Positions 36,137 to 44,562 of a stretch of DNA of 64,000 nucleotides are shown here, piece by piece (within the stretch, counting starts at the first letter, position 1; each line of letters opens with the position of its first letter). The position numbers and the translations under genes are program-made. Below the pieces are notes generated by a model. It saw nothing but the letters and a program-made list of their open reading frames with translations. It made no database searches and had not been told where the DNA came from. Origin of the DNA: Kiloniella litopenaei (GTDB lineage: Bacteria > Pseudomonadota > Alphaproteobacteria > Kiloniellales > Kiloniellaceae); assembly GCF_000982415.1 (NCBI RefSeq), contig NZ_LANI01000003.1, forward strand, positions 186,001 to 250,000. The letters are read 5' to 3'.

Positions 36137-36811
36137 CTATTCATCTTTAACAGCATAACCCAGCAATTCAGTCACAAACCCAACGCCCATACCAATACCG
36201 TTTTCATCAATACCGTGCCCAAGCTCGGAAATCATTTCCTGATATACAGTTATATCATGCTCTGTCATCGCCTGCACCGCCGCGGGAAGCGCTTCAGGAG
36301 GGACGACTTCATCTTTGTCACCATGAATGGCCAGCACAGGACATTTGCTTGATAACTCATTTTTGAGGAGATCCGGAGCAACCAGCATACCGGAATAACA
36401 CATCATTCCTGCAAAAGGCGACTTCTGACGGAACCCAAGGTGATAGGCCATCATGGCCCCTTGGGAGAAACCCATCAGAAAAACACGTTCCGGCGGCAAG
36501 TTATAATGCGCCATCTCCTGATCGATAAAAGCTTGCACAACTGGTGCCGCTTTTTGAATTCCGTCAAGAATAAGATCGCGATCCCTGCTCATCAAGCTAA
36601 ACCATTGCCGCCCCATAGGCGCCATATCACAAGGCTGGTGCGCATCCGGAGAAACGATTGCAGCATGCGTAAGGGCATTGGCAAAAAAAGGTGCAAGACC
36701 GATCAAGTCCTGACCATCTGCACCAAGACCATGCAGCATGATTATGAGTTCTTTTGCTGGCCCACCCGAGCTCGGCTCGTGACGAGGTCCAGTTAATGTT
36801 ACCTCTGACAT
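36137..36811 (-). CDS. phospholipase/carboxylesterase family alpha/beta hydrolase
   Basis: A 224-aa alpha/beta hydrolase of the carboxylesterase/thioesterase (Abhydrolase_2) type. The oxyanion region is IIMLHGLGADGQDLIGLAP, the nucleophile elbow GFSQGAMMAYHLG, the acid in HGDKDEVVP and the His in LGHGIDENG, giving a full Ser-Asp-His triad. Substrates may be lysophospholipids or short acyl esters. ATG 36811 (MSEVTL) is chosen; two upstream ATGs (36817 and 36826) are in frame. Confidence 0.88.
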   Translation of the reverse strand: MSEVTLTGPRHEPSSGGPAKELIIMLHGLGADGQDLIGLAPFFANALTHAAIVSPDAHQPCDMAPMGRQWFSLMSRDRDLILDGIQKAAPVVQAFIDQEMAHYNLPPERVFLMGFSQGAMMAYHLGFRQKSPFAGMMCYSGMLVAPDLLKNELSSKCPVLAIHGDKDEVVPPEALPAAVQAMTEHDITVYQEMISELGHGIDENGIGMGVGFVTELLGYAVKDE

Positions 36812-36936
36812 TCTCATGCCCCCCATGAATAACTACCTACTTTTACACGATTTTTTTGCGCAGGTCATCAATTTTAGCCAAATGGTTAACAAATTCTCAA
36901 TAAAAGGGCCATACGAAGAGGTAAAAATCTTTAAAA

Positions 36937-37596
36937 TCAGGCTATACCCGCGTGGCGATAGTAGTGCCATAAAAACCGGGCCCCAGCACTCCGATAGGGA
37001 CGCCAGTTTTCTGAAAGCTCATACATTTCTTTAGATGTTGGGCGGCCTCCCAAGCCTTTTAGGTGCCTCATGGCCTCTTGCAATGCAAGATCTGCTGCCG
37101 GCATAACGTCCGGGCGTTTCAAAGCAAACAAAAGATATACCTCGCAGGTCCAGCGTCCGATGCCTTTGGCCTGTATCAAATGATCAATAACATCGTCATC
37201 CGGCATATCAGGTAAACGCCCCAACTGTAACCGTCCCGCCAAAACATCTTCGGCCAACCCACGCGCGTATCGTTGTTTTGGGCGGCTCAAACCCGCCGCC
37301 TTCATCCCCTCATCATCCAGAGCCAATATATTTTCAGGTGTGATTTCCCCAACCTGCGTCAGCAAACGCCCCAGAATTGCTTTCGCCGACTGTACGGAAA
37401 CCTGTTGGGAAATGATCATCCCAACCAAGCCGTTAAACCCGGCATCTTGCGACCGTGTTGGTGGCAAACCGCATTCAAGATATGCTTTCGCGATATCAGT
37501 ATCCTGCTTTGAAAGTGCTTCCAAGGGAGCGCGCAAAGATTCATCCGCTATTATTTTATCACTCACAACTGGACTTTTCCCCTCTTCTCGTTGCAC
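36937..37596 (-). CDS. AlkA-like DNA-3-methyladenine glycosylase
   Basis: A 219-aa HhH-GPD base-excision glycosylase. LVGMIISQQVSVQSAKAILG starts the helical core. The helix-hairpin-helix is LIQAKGIGRWTCEVYLLFAL, and the catalytic Asp follows in MPAADLALQEA. It removes alkylated bases such as 3-methyladenine. The start is a GTG at 37596 with no clear ribosome site; GTG 37566 is an alternative. It is divergent from gluQRS with only 25 bases between starts, so the promoters overlap the coding regions. Confidence 0.88.
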   Translation of the reverse strand: MQREEGKSPVVSDKIIADESLRAPLEALSKQDTDIAKAYLECGLPPTRSQDAGFNGLVGMIISQQVSVQSAKAILGRLLTQVGEITPENILALDDEGMKAAGLSRPKQRYARGLAEDVLAGRLQLGRLPDMPDDDVIDHLIQAKGIGRWTCEVYLLFALKRPDVMPAADLALQEAMRHLKGLGGRPTSKEMYELSENWRPYRSAGARFLWHYYRHAGIA

Positions 37597-37621
37597 ATTC
37601 CATTGGATGACAACCCATTCT

Positions 37622-38470
37622 ATGACAACATTGCCCCAACCGATCTTTCGTTTTGCACCATCCCCCAGCGGGTATCTCCATCTTGGACATGCCTATTCCG
37701 CTCTCTTTAGTTGGACTCAAGCACAAAAAAACAATGCTCAATTTATGCTGAGAATTGAAGATATAGACACCACGCGATGTCGCAAGGAATTCACAGAAGC
37801 TATATACGAAGATCTTGCCTGGCTAGGTCTGACATGGGTTGACCCGCCGCGTATCCAATCTGAACACATGGAAGACTACCAACAGGCTCTCACAAAACTG
37901 GAAAACCAAGGCCTCCTTTATCCATGCTTTTGCACGCGCAAAGAGATTCAGCAAGAGGTTCAACAATCCGGTCGCGCCCCACACGGCCCCGATGGCTTGA
38001 TCTATCCCGGCACTTGCAGAAATCTGTCTGCCACAGAAAAGGACGAGCGCCTGGCACGGGGAGACAGCTATGCATTACGTCTAGACACGACAAAGGCTTG
38101 CGCTTTAACAGGCGACCTATTTTGGAAAGATCAAAGCAAAGGAAAAATTAAGGCAACTCCTGAAATATTCGGGGATGTCGTCCTGGCCAGAAAAGATATC
38201 CACACCAGCTATCATCTCTCGGTAGCTGTTGATGATGCCCTTCAAAATATTTCCTGTGTCACCAGAGGCACTGATCTTTTTGAGGCCACACATATTCACA
38301 GACTTTTGCAAGCCCTGTTAAAATTACCTGTTCCAACCTGGCACCATCACGACCTGATCCATGATAAAGATGGCAACCGCCTCGCCAAACGACACAATGC
38401 CCTCGCAATCAGAGAGCTCAGAGCACGGGGGAACAGCCTGGAAGACATAAAGAAAATGGCCGGGGTCTAA
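37622..38470 (+). CDS. gluQRS: glutamyl-Q tRNA(Asp) synthetase
   Basis: GluQRS is a GluRS paralogue without the anticodon-binding domain; it attaches Glu to queuosine in tRNA-Asp. The 282-aa protein shows FRFAPSPSGYLHLGHAYSAL with the HIGH-like motif, zinc ligands in CFCTRKEI and the YPGTCR region, and a diverged KMSKS as LAKRHNA. ATG 37622 gives the standard N terminus; the longer open frame to 37340 lies inside the divergent glycosylase gene. Confidence 0.92.
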   Translation: MTTLPQPIFRFAPSPSGYLHLGHAYSALFSWTQAQKNNAQFMLRIEDIDTTRCRKEFTEAIYEDLAWLGLTWVDPPRIQSEHMEDYQQALTKLENQGLLYPCFCTRKEIQQEVQQSGRAPHGPDGLIYPGTCRNLSATEKDERLARGDSYALRLDTTKACALTGDLFWKDQSKGKIKATPEIFGDVVLARKDIHTSYHLSVAVDDALQNISCVTRGTDLFEATHIHRLLQALLKLPVPTWHHHDLIHDKDGNRLAKRHNALAIRELRARGNSLEDIKKMAGV

Positions 38471-38539
38471 AATGAAGTACGCAAACAACCGGATAAAGCG
38501 ACCAAATCACCCCAGATATCGAACCCAGCTATTTAGTAT

Positions 38540-40198
38540 CTAATTACGTCCAGATAAAAGCCCACGTGCTATAACCTGCGCCTGTATCTCTGCCGCACCT
38601 TCGAAAATATTCAAAATACGCGCATCACACAGCACGCGACTGATTTTGTATTCTTCAGCATAGCCATTACCACCATGAATTTGCAGGGCATTGTCAGCAT
38701 TGGACCACGCAACCCGTGCGCCGAGTAACTTGGCCATACCCGCTTCGATATCGCAGCGACGATCCGAATCTTTCTCCCGTGCGGAAGCATAGGTCAATTG
38801 ACGGGCAATCATGGTCTCAACCACCATCCAGACCAGTTTTCCGTAAACTCTGGGGAAATTGTACAACGATTTGCCAAACTGGATACGATCATGGGCATAT
38901 TGCATCCCCAGTTCCAAAGCACACTGGGCAACCCCAACCGCCCTTGCCGCTGTTTGAATTCTTGCTGATTCAAAGGTCGCCATTAACTGCTTAAAGCCCT
39001 GCCCCTCTTCTGCCCCAAGCAGATTTTCTTTTTTGACCTCAAAACCATCAAAACCAAGCTCGTACTCTTTCATACCGCGATAACCGAGAACTTTGATTTC
39101 TCCGCCAGTCATGCCTTCAGCCGGGAAATCGTCAATCTCATTCCCCCTCGGCTTCTCCGCAATAAACATGGAAAGACCTTTATAACCGGGTTCATCCGGA
39201 TTGGTTCTTGCCAACAAAGTCATGACATCACTACGCGATGCATGTGTAATCCAGGTTTTGTTCCCTGTTATTTTGTAACAATCCCCAGACAACACTGCCC
39301 GCGTTTTCAAGGCCCCCAAATCGGATCCCGTATTGGGTTCAGTAAAGACAGCCGTTGGCAAAATTTCACCCGATGATATCAAGGGCAACCACTTTTGCTT
39401 TTGCTCTTCAGTTCCGCCTAAACGAATGAGTTCTGCGGCAATTTCAGACCGTGTCCCCAAAGACCCCAACCCGATATAACCTCGAGATAGCTCTTCGGTA
39501 ACGACACACATCGCCGTCTTCCCCATCCCAAGACCACCATACTCTTCGGGAACAGTAAGTCCGAAAATGCCCAACTCTGCCAGTTGCTCGATAACCTCTA
39601 TCGGAATGAGCTCATCCTTTAGATGCCACTCATGGGCCGCATCGCTGTAATCATCAGCAACCTTCCCGAATTGATCCCGAACCATTTCCAATGTTTCATC
39701 ACCCAGCCCCAAAGCGCCGAAGTCTTTACTCTCAAGGCTATTCACCAACAGGTCGGCCAAGGCCTTTCTATTTTCCTTTGTATTGCCATCAACGATCAGT
39801 GCCCGAACATCATCCGTATGGAAATCGGATACGTCAGTTTCTTCGATCCCCAAATCCCGGGGACGCAGAGTTTCAACCTGACTGATTGCAATGCCGCCAG
39901 AGAGCTGGGACAGATATTCACCAAAAGCTATTTTGAGAATGAGCTGTTCTATGTCGCGGAGCTTATTTTCATTATCCAACCGCTGTGCCCAATGCAGCAT
40001 ATGTTCCAGTGCAGATACATAGGTCGCCATCCATGCATAACCATGGGCCGCAAACTGGTTCTCTTCAACGAGCCTTGCCGATATCCGATCACCATCCATC
40101 GTTTGCTCAAGCAAATAATCGCGTGCTTTATCCTGCAAGGATTTGGCTGAAATAACCGCGTTTTCACAACGCAAAAAAAGCACATGGGTTTCTGACAT
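38540..40198 (-). CDS. mcd: methylsuccinyl-CoA dehydrogenase (acyl-CoA dehydrogenase family)
   Basis: The 552-aa protein is longer than usual acyl-CoA dehydrogenases (~380 aa). It has an extra ~150-residue N-terminal region before the core (YSDAAHEWHLKDELIP, GLTVPEEYGGLGMGKTAMCVV, GNKTWITHASRSD, IHGGNGYAEEYKISR, NIFEGAAEIQ with the likely catalytic Glu). This length and the neighbours ccr and ecm identify methylsuccinyl-CoA dehydrogenase, which oxidises (2S)-methylsuccinyl-CoA to mesaconyl-CoA in the ethylmalonyl-CoA pathway and passes electrons to ETF; etfBA is in this window. It follows ccr on the same strand, 239 bases downstream. Confidence 0.88.
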   Translation of the reverse strand: MSETHVLFLRCENAVISAKSLQDKARDYLLEQTMDGDRISARLVEENQFAAHGYAWMATYVSALEHMLHWAQRLDNENKLRDIEQLILKIAFGEYLSQLSGGIAISQVETLRPRDLGIEETDVSDFHTDDVRALIVDGNTKENRKALADLLVNSLESKDFGALGLGDETLEMVRDQFGKVADDYSDAAHEWHLKDELIPIEVIEQLAELGIFGLTVPEEYGGLGMGKTAMCVVTEELSRGYIGLGSLGTRSEIAAELIRLGGTEEQKQKWLPLISSGEILPTAVFTEPNTGSDLGALKTRAVLSGDCYKITGNKTWITHASRSDVMTLLARTNPDEPGYKGLSMFIAEKPRGNEIDDFPAEGMTGGEIKVLGYRGMKEYELGFDGFEVKKENLLGAEEGQGFKQLMATFESARIQTAARAVGVAQCALELGMQYAHDRIQFGKSLYNFPRVYGKLVWMVVETMIARQLTYASAREKDSDRRCDIEAGMAKLLGARVAWSNADNALQIHGGNGYAEEYKISRVLCDARILNIFEGAAEIQAQVIARGLLSGRN

Positions 40199-40222
40199 TT
40201 TCTGCCTCTAATGAATTAACCA

Positions 40223-40270
40223 GATATAGGTTTTTCCGGATATAGATTTTCCCGGATATAGATTTTCAAG
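40223..40270. repeat. three tandem 16-bp repeats upstream of mcd
   Basis: Units GATATAGGTTTTTCCG, GATATAGATTTTCCCG and GATATAGATTTTCAAG follow each other without gaps, 25 bases upstream of the mcd ATG. They could be slippage products or repeated regulator sites in the mcd leader. Confidence 0.75.
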
Positions 40271-40345
40271 GTCACGACCCTCCAAGCAACGAGAGGAAAG
40301 TAGCTAAGTCAAAATCTATCGAAACAAGATCTAACAATGAAAAAG

Positions 40346-40426
40346 GCCGATAAGTGCGATGTTTCCCCCTCGCAAAAAGCAACAGAGATATGCACCCGTA
40401 TAAGCATAGCCATCGCGCTTATCGGC
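40346..40426. terminator. long-stem hairpin between ccr and mcd, terminator-like on the minus strand
   Basis: GCCGATAAGTGCGATG (40346-40361) pairs with CATCGCGCTTATCGGC (40411-40426): 16 positions with one G-U (plus) or C-A (minus) pair. The 49-base loop has a small TATGC/GCATA stem of its own. On the minus strand CTTTTTC follows the second arm, just past the ccr stop, so it may terminate or attenuate ccr-mcd transcription. Confidence 0.5.
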
Positions 40427-40437
40427 AGCAGGAAACT

Positions 40438-41721
40438 TTATGCGTCAATCACATCTTCCAACGTACGCAACCCCGGCCGTGTTGACTGGACAAGCACGGC
40501 CATATTTCCAGGTTTGTGCTCGTTGTTCATCATCTTGGTATGCGCCCGCGGGATATCGTCCCAAGAAAATACTTCGGACATGCAAGGGTCAAGACGCTGC
40601 TCGATAACCAATTGATTAGCCTGTGATGCCTGTTTCAGGTTGGCAAAGTGGCTCCCCTGAATTCGCTTTTGACGCATCCAGACAAAGCGCGCATCAAACG
40701 TCAGGTTAAAGCCCGTCGTTCCCGCACAGAAAACGACCATGCCGCCACGTTTAACGATGTTACAGCTAACCGGGAAGGTTTGCTCACCTGGATGCTCAAA
40801 GACAAAATCAACATCATTACCTTTGCCCGTAATATCCCAGATCGCTTTACCAAACTTGCGGACCTCTTTCATATAGTCCTTGTAACCTTCCACATCGTTC
40901 ACTTCTGGCAGGCGTCCCCAACAGTCGAAATCCCGGCGGTTCAAAACACCTTTGGCCCCAAGGGACATCACAAAATCGCGTTTGGTTTCGTCAGAAATAA
41001 CACCAATTGCATTGGCGCCAGCTGTGGCAATCAACTGAATAGCCATTGACCCCAAGCCACCGGATGCCCCCCAAACCAGTACGTTATGACCCGGCCTCAG
41101 GATATGGGGGCGATGCCCGAACAGCATGCGATAGGCGGTCGCCAGAGTCAGGGTATAACAGGCTGACTCTTCCCATGTCAGGTGACGGGGACGGTGCATA
41201 AGTTGTTGGGACTGGACCCGTGTAAACTGGGCAAAGGATCCATCTGGTGTTTCGTAACCCCAAATACGTTGGGAGGTAGAAAACATGGGGTCACCACCAT
41301 TACACTCTTCATCATCCCCGTCATCCTGATTGCAATGAACAATAACTTCATCGCCAACTTTCCAGCGCGTAACCTTTGATCCCACGGCCCAGACAATCCC
41401 GGACGCGTCTGATCCCGCAATGTGGTAGGGTTCCTTATGAACATCAAAGACTGAAATTGGCTTGCCGAGGCCCGCCCAGACGCCATTGTAATTAACGCCT
41501 GCCGCCATCACGAGAACGAGAACCTCGTTATTTTCCAGCTTTGGAATGTCGACGACCTCAACCTGCATCGCCTGTTCAGGGTTCCCTTGACGCTCTCGAC
41601 GAATAGTCCAGGCATACATCTGCTTGGGTACATGCCCCATGGGGGGAATCTCCCCAACTTCATACAGATCTTTTTTTTCCTGATGCGCCGTAATGTCCAC
41701 TACTTTTGCTGTTTCACTCAT
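40438..41721 (-). CDS. ccrA: crotonyl-CoA carboxylase/reductase
   Basis: Ccr reductively carboxylates crotonyl-CoA to (2S)-ethylmalonyl-CoA using NADPH and CO2; it is the key enzyme of the ethylmalonyl-CoA pathway. The 427-aa MDR-family protein has EVGEIPPMGHVPKQMYAW at the N terminus, AGSDASGIVWAVGS, the Rossmann motif VWGASGGLGSMAIQL, and FEHPGEQTFPVSC and CAGTTGFNLTFDARF typical of Ccr. ATG 41721 matches homologue starts; ATG 41742 is an alternative. It is divergent from ecm, with mcd downstream. Confidence 0.93.
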   Translation of the reverse strand: MSETAKVVDITAHQEKKDLYEVGEIPPMGHVPKQMYAWTIRRERQGNPEQAMQVEVVDIPKLENNEVLVLVMAAGVNYNGVWAGLGKPISVFDVHKEPYHIAGSDASGIVWAVGSKVTRWKVGDEVIVHCNQDDGDDEECNGGDPMFSTSQRIWGYETPDGSFAQFTRVQSQQLMHRPRHLTWEESACYTLTLATAYRMLFGHRPHILRPGHNVLVWGASGGLGSMAIQLIATAGANAIGVISDETKRDFVMSLGAKGVLNRRDFDCWGRLPEVNDVEGYKDYMKEVRKFGKAIWDITGKGNDVDFVFEHPGEQTFPVSCNIVKRGGMVVFCAGTTGFNLTFDARFVWMRQKRIQGSHFANLKQASQANQLVIEQRLDPCMSEVFSWDDIPRAHTKMMNNEHKPGNMAVLVQSTRPGLRTLEDVIDA

Positions 41722-41937
41722 CTTAGCCTTATCCCCATTCATGCCACCTTTCTGGTGGTCTTTGATGTCGCCCGGAATGGCAAAAACTTTCTCTCTGTTG
41801 AAAATCAGTTTAGCTTGAGTTGTTTTTTTTGCAATGCACAATTATTATATTTTTACTAAACACTGGATAATATAGTAATTTTATGTCTATATTTTAACAA
41901 AATAACGACAATAACGAAAAATTCAGGGGAATTTTGG
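41722..41937. promoter_or_regulatory. divergent promoter region between ccr and ecm
   Basis: This strongly AT-rich region must drive both genes. For ccr, on the minus strand, TTGTTA, 17 bases, then TACTAT is a possible promoter. TTGCAATGCACAA (near 41829-41842) is an imperfect palindrome around TGCA that could be a regulator site. No operator can be assigned with confidence. Confidence 0.4.
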
Positions 41938-43965
41938 ATGTCAGAGGCTTCAAAAAAAACAAATCACAACGCACATGCAGCAAAATCAAGTGATCGCCCC
42001 TGGTTATTCAGGACTTATGCCGGACATTCCACGGCCAAGACATCCAACGAACTCTACAAAACGAATCTGAAAAAGGGACAAACAGGCCTCTCGGTCGCCT
42101 TTGATCTTCCAACTCAAACAGGGTACGACTCGGATCATGTCCTCGCACAGGGGGAAGTGGGCAAAGTCGGTGTTCCCATTTCTCATCTGGGGGATATGGA
42201 AACGCTGTTTCACGAGATCCCGCTGGATCAAATGAATACATCCATGACCATCAATGCAACAGCCCCGTGGTTACTGGCGCTCTACATTGCCTGTGCCGAA
42301 AAACAGGGCGTGGATCGCAACAAGCTTTCGGGAACAACTCAGAACGATCTGATCAAAGAATACCTGTCTCGCGGCACTTATATCTTCCCACCGAAGCAAT
42401 CCATGCGCCTGATCACCGATGTGATCTCCTTTACCTATAACGAAGTTCCCAAATGGAACCCGATGAATGTCTGCTCCTACCACCTTCAGGAAGCCGGGGC
42501 GACACCCGTACAGGAACTCGCTTACGCCTTGGCAACGGCCATATCTGTGCTGGATGCGGTGAAAGCGTCCGGGCAAGTGCCCGATCATGACTTTTCAAGG
42601 GTGGTCGGCCGGATTTCATTCTTCGTAAATGCCGGAGTGCGCTTTGTCACAGAGCTTTGCAAAATGCGCGCTTTTACACGGCTATGGGATGAAATTTGTC
42701 AGGAACGATACGGGGTTAGCGAAGAAAAATATCGACGTTTCAGATATGGTGTACAGGTGAATTCTCTTGGCCTTACAGAGCAACAACCCGAAAACAACGT
42801 CTATCGCATCCTGCTTGAAATGCTGGCTGTTGTCCTGTCCAAAGACGCCAGAGCCCGGGCCGTACAACTCCCGGCATGGAATGAAGCGATGGGACTGCCA
42901 CGCCCCTGGGATCAACAGTGGTCCTTGAGATTGCAGCAAATTGTAGCCTTTGAATCGGACCTTCTTGAATATGGTGATATTTTCAACGGTTCCACAGAAA
43001 TAGAAAACAAAGTTCAGGCTCTCATGACCGAAGCAAAAGAAGAGCTTGCCCGTATCGAAGAAATGGGTGGCGCAGTCGCCGCTGTAGAAAGCTCTTACAT
43101 GAAAGGCAAGCTGGTTGAATCAGCCGCGCAGAGATTCCGAGATATTGAGAGTGGTGACCTTACCGTCATCGGTGTCAACAAGCACACTGAAACAGAGCCT
43201 TCTCCCCTAACAACTGGCGAGGATAGCGGCTTCCTGAAAACGGATGACGCAGCCGAAGCCCAACAGATTAAAAAATTAAAAGCCTGGCGCCAAAACCGGA
43301 ATCCCCACGATGTTGAACAGGCTCTTTCCCAACTTCGAACTGCAGCTTTAGAAAACAACAACATCATGGCAAGCTCCATCGCCTGTGCACACGCCGGGGT
43401 AACAACCGGGGAATGGGCACAAACGCTGCGAGAGATCTTTGGCGAGTTCCGCGCCCCAACAGGGGTTGGGCAAAGCGCCCCAAACGAGCATGATCAGCAT
43501 AAGCTTGCCAAGATACGCGATCAGCTGGATCAACTGACTAAAAAGCTTGGACGTCGCCCCAAAATGCTCGTTGGCAAACCGGGCCTGGACGGTCATTCAA
43601 ACGGCGCAGAGCAAATTGCGGTTCGCGCCAAAGAAGCCGGATACGAAGTCGTCTATGAGGGCATTCGCTTAACGCCAGGACAAATTGTGAATGCCGCATT
43701 GGAAGAAGGCGTCCATATTATAGGCCTTTCCATTCTTTCCGGATCTCATATTCCTCTTGTGAGAGAGATTATAGAAAAAATGCAGAAAGCAGGCATTGCA
43801 GACATTCCAGTGGTCGTCGGTGGCATTATCCCAAAAGAAGATGCTGAGCAGCTGTTGGGGTTGGGGGTATCTGCTGTCTATACACCAAAAGACTTTGATC
43901 TCGGTTCTATCCTTAGTGACATCACGGATATTTTGTCTGCCCCCTATAAAACGGCTGCCGAGTAA
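41938..43965 (+). CDS. ecm: ethylmalonyl-CoA mutase (coenzyme B12-dependent, MeaA type)
   Basis: A 675-aa single-chain mutase. The N-terminal substrate barrel starts RPWLFRTYAGHSTAKTSNE and includes GLSVAFDLPTQTGYDSD. The C-terminal B12-binding domain has KPGLDGHSNGAEQIA near residue 550, with the lower-axial His in the DxHxxG motif, plus GLSILSGSH. It converts ethylmalonyl-CoA to methylsuccinyl-CoA, between Ccr and Mcd. The shorter single chain and the ccr neighbour separate it from methylmalonyl-CoA mutase. The AdoCbl-forming enzyme is encoded about 2 kb downstream. Confidence 0.93.
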   Translation: MSEASKKTNHNAHAAKSSDRPWLFRTYAGHSTAKTSNELYKTNLKKGQTGLSVAFDLPTQTGYDSDHVLAQGEVGKVGVPISHLGDMETLFHEIPLDQMNTSMTINATAPWLLALYIACAEKQGVDRNKLSGTTQNDLIKEYLSRGTYIFPPKQSMRLITDVISFTYNEVPKWNPMNVCSYHLQEAGATPVQELAYALATAISVLDAVKASGQVPDHDFSRVVGRISFFVNAGVRFVTELCKMRAFTRLWDEICQERYGVSEEKYRRFRYGVQVNSLGLTEQQPENNVYRILLEMLAVVLSKDARARAVQLPAWNEAMGLPRPWDQQWSLRLQQIVAFESDLLEYGDIFNGSTEIENKVQALMTEAKEELARIEEMGGAVAAVESSYMKGKLVESAAQRFRDIESGDLTVIGVNKHTETEPSPLTTGEDSGFLKTDDAAEAQQIKKLKAWRQNRNPHDVEQALSQLRTAALENNNIMASSIACAHAGVTTGEWAQTLREIFGEFRAPTGVGQSAPNEHDQHKLAKIRDQLDQLTKKLGRRPKMLVGKPGLDGHSNGAEQIAVRAKEAGYEVVYEGIRLTPGQIVNAALEEGVHIIGLSILSGSHIPLVREIIEKMQKAGIADIPVVVGGIIPKEDAEQLLGLGVSAVYTPKDFDLGSILSDITDILSAPYKTAAE

Positions 43966-44236
43966 TTTACAGAACCTCCCATTGCGATATAAAACAAGCC
44001 AGAAACAAGCTCCCCTTTCGCTTTAGTAAGAGGATGCGCCAAGAGTTTCATGAGTCCTCACTAAAAAGTGAGTTCTAATCTCAAAAGGCCACTCCCATTT
44101 ACTCTTAAGAAAGTTTATGCATGGCCCTTGTAATAGTTGATGCCATCCATACATAGATCATCAAATTCAATTTTTCGTACCTAGACATTTGTTTTGTCTG
44201 TACTTTTCAGCTCAATTAATGAGCAAAGAGATCAAA

Positions 44237-44416
44237 ATGAACCTTATATTCCGCATCGCGTTTTCTGCCGCCCTTCTCGTCTTCGGTATCATGTTTCTTG
44301 GACGCTCTCATGCGCCTAGTGTTCAACCCACAACAATTCTCGAATCAAAAAGCTCGACAGAAGCCCCCCAAGAATTAATGGAACTGAAAAATCCAAGCTT
44401 AATCAATCACGGCTGA
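44237..44416 (+). CDS. small single-span membrane protein, hypothetical
   Basis: A 59-aa frame starts at ATG 44237 with AAAGAGAT upstream. It has one hydrophobic segment (LIFRIAFSAALLVFGIMFLG) and a polar Ser/Thr/Glu-rich tail. I recognise no family. Its size, ribosome site and membrane pattern make it plausible but unproven. The gene-free stretch before it (43966-44236) holds a small CTCACT/AGTGAG hairpin at 44057-44072 and nothing else clear. Confidence 0.45.
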   Translation: MNLIFRIAFSAALLVFGIMFLGRSHAPSVQPTTILESKSSTEAPQELMELKNPSLINHG

Positions 44417-44499
44417 CAAAAATTCTGAAAATAATATCTCAATCCAGATTAAGCACTTTAGTTTTGAAAATTACCCATAAATCCCATTGATAATAAATT

Positions 44500-44557
44500 G
44501 GGGAAATCGCAATATACTCCTGAAATAATATCTCCCCGCAGCAAATACTTCAGGAGT
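44500..44557 (+). promoter_or_regulatory. leader hairpin covering the Nudix-gene Shine-Dalgarno
   Basis: ACTCCTGAA (44516-44524) pairs with TTCAGGAGT (44549-44557), a 9-bp stem. The second arm contains AGGAG, the ribosome site of the TTG start at 44563. GGGGA (44500-44504) can pair with TCCCC (44533-44537) instead; the two pairings cross, so they would compete unless a pseudoknot forms. No known riboswitch consensus is visible. Confidence 0.5.
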
Positions 44558-44562
44558 TTTCT

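Noticed and set aside
37340-37621. Longer N terminus for GluQRS
   Set aside because: The extra 94 codons are antisense to the AlkA-like gene. ATG 37622 gives the standard N terminus.
40337-40615. 92-codon frame over the ccr 3' end
   Set aside because: It overlaps the ccr coding region antisense and uses one arm of the long hairpin as coding sequence. No family features.
44417-44562. TPP riboswitch before the Nudix gene
   Set aside because: The CTGAGA and ACC-CTT-type thi-box blocks are absent, although a masking hairpin is present.
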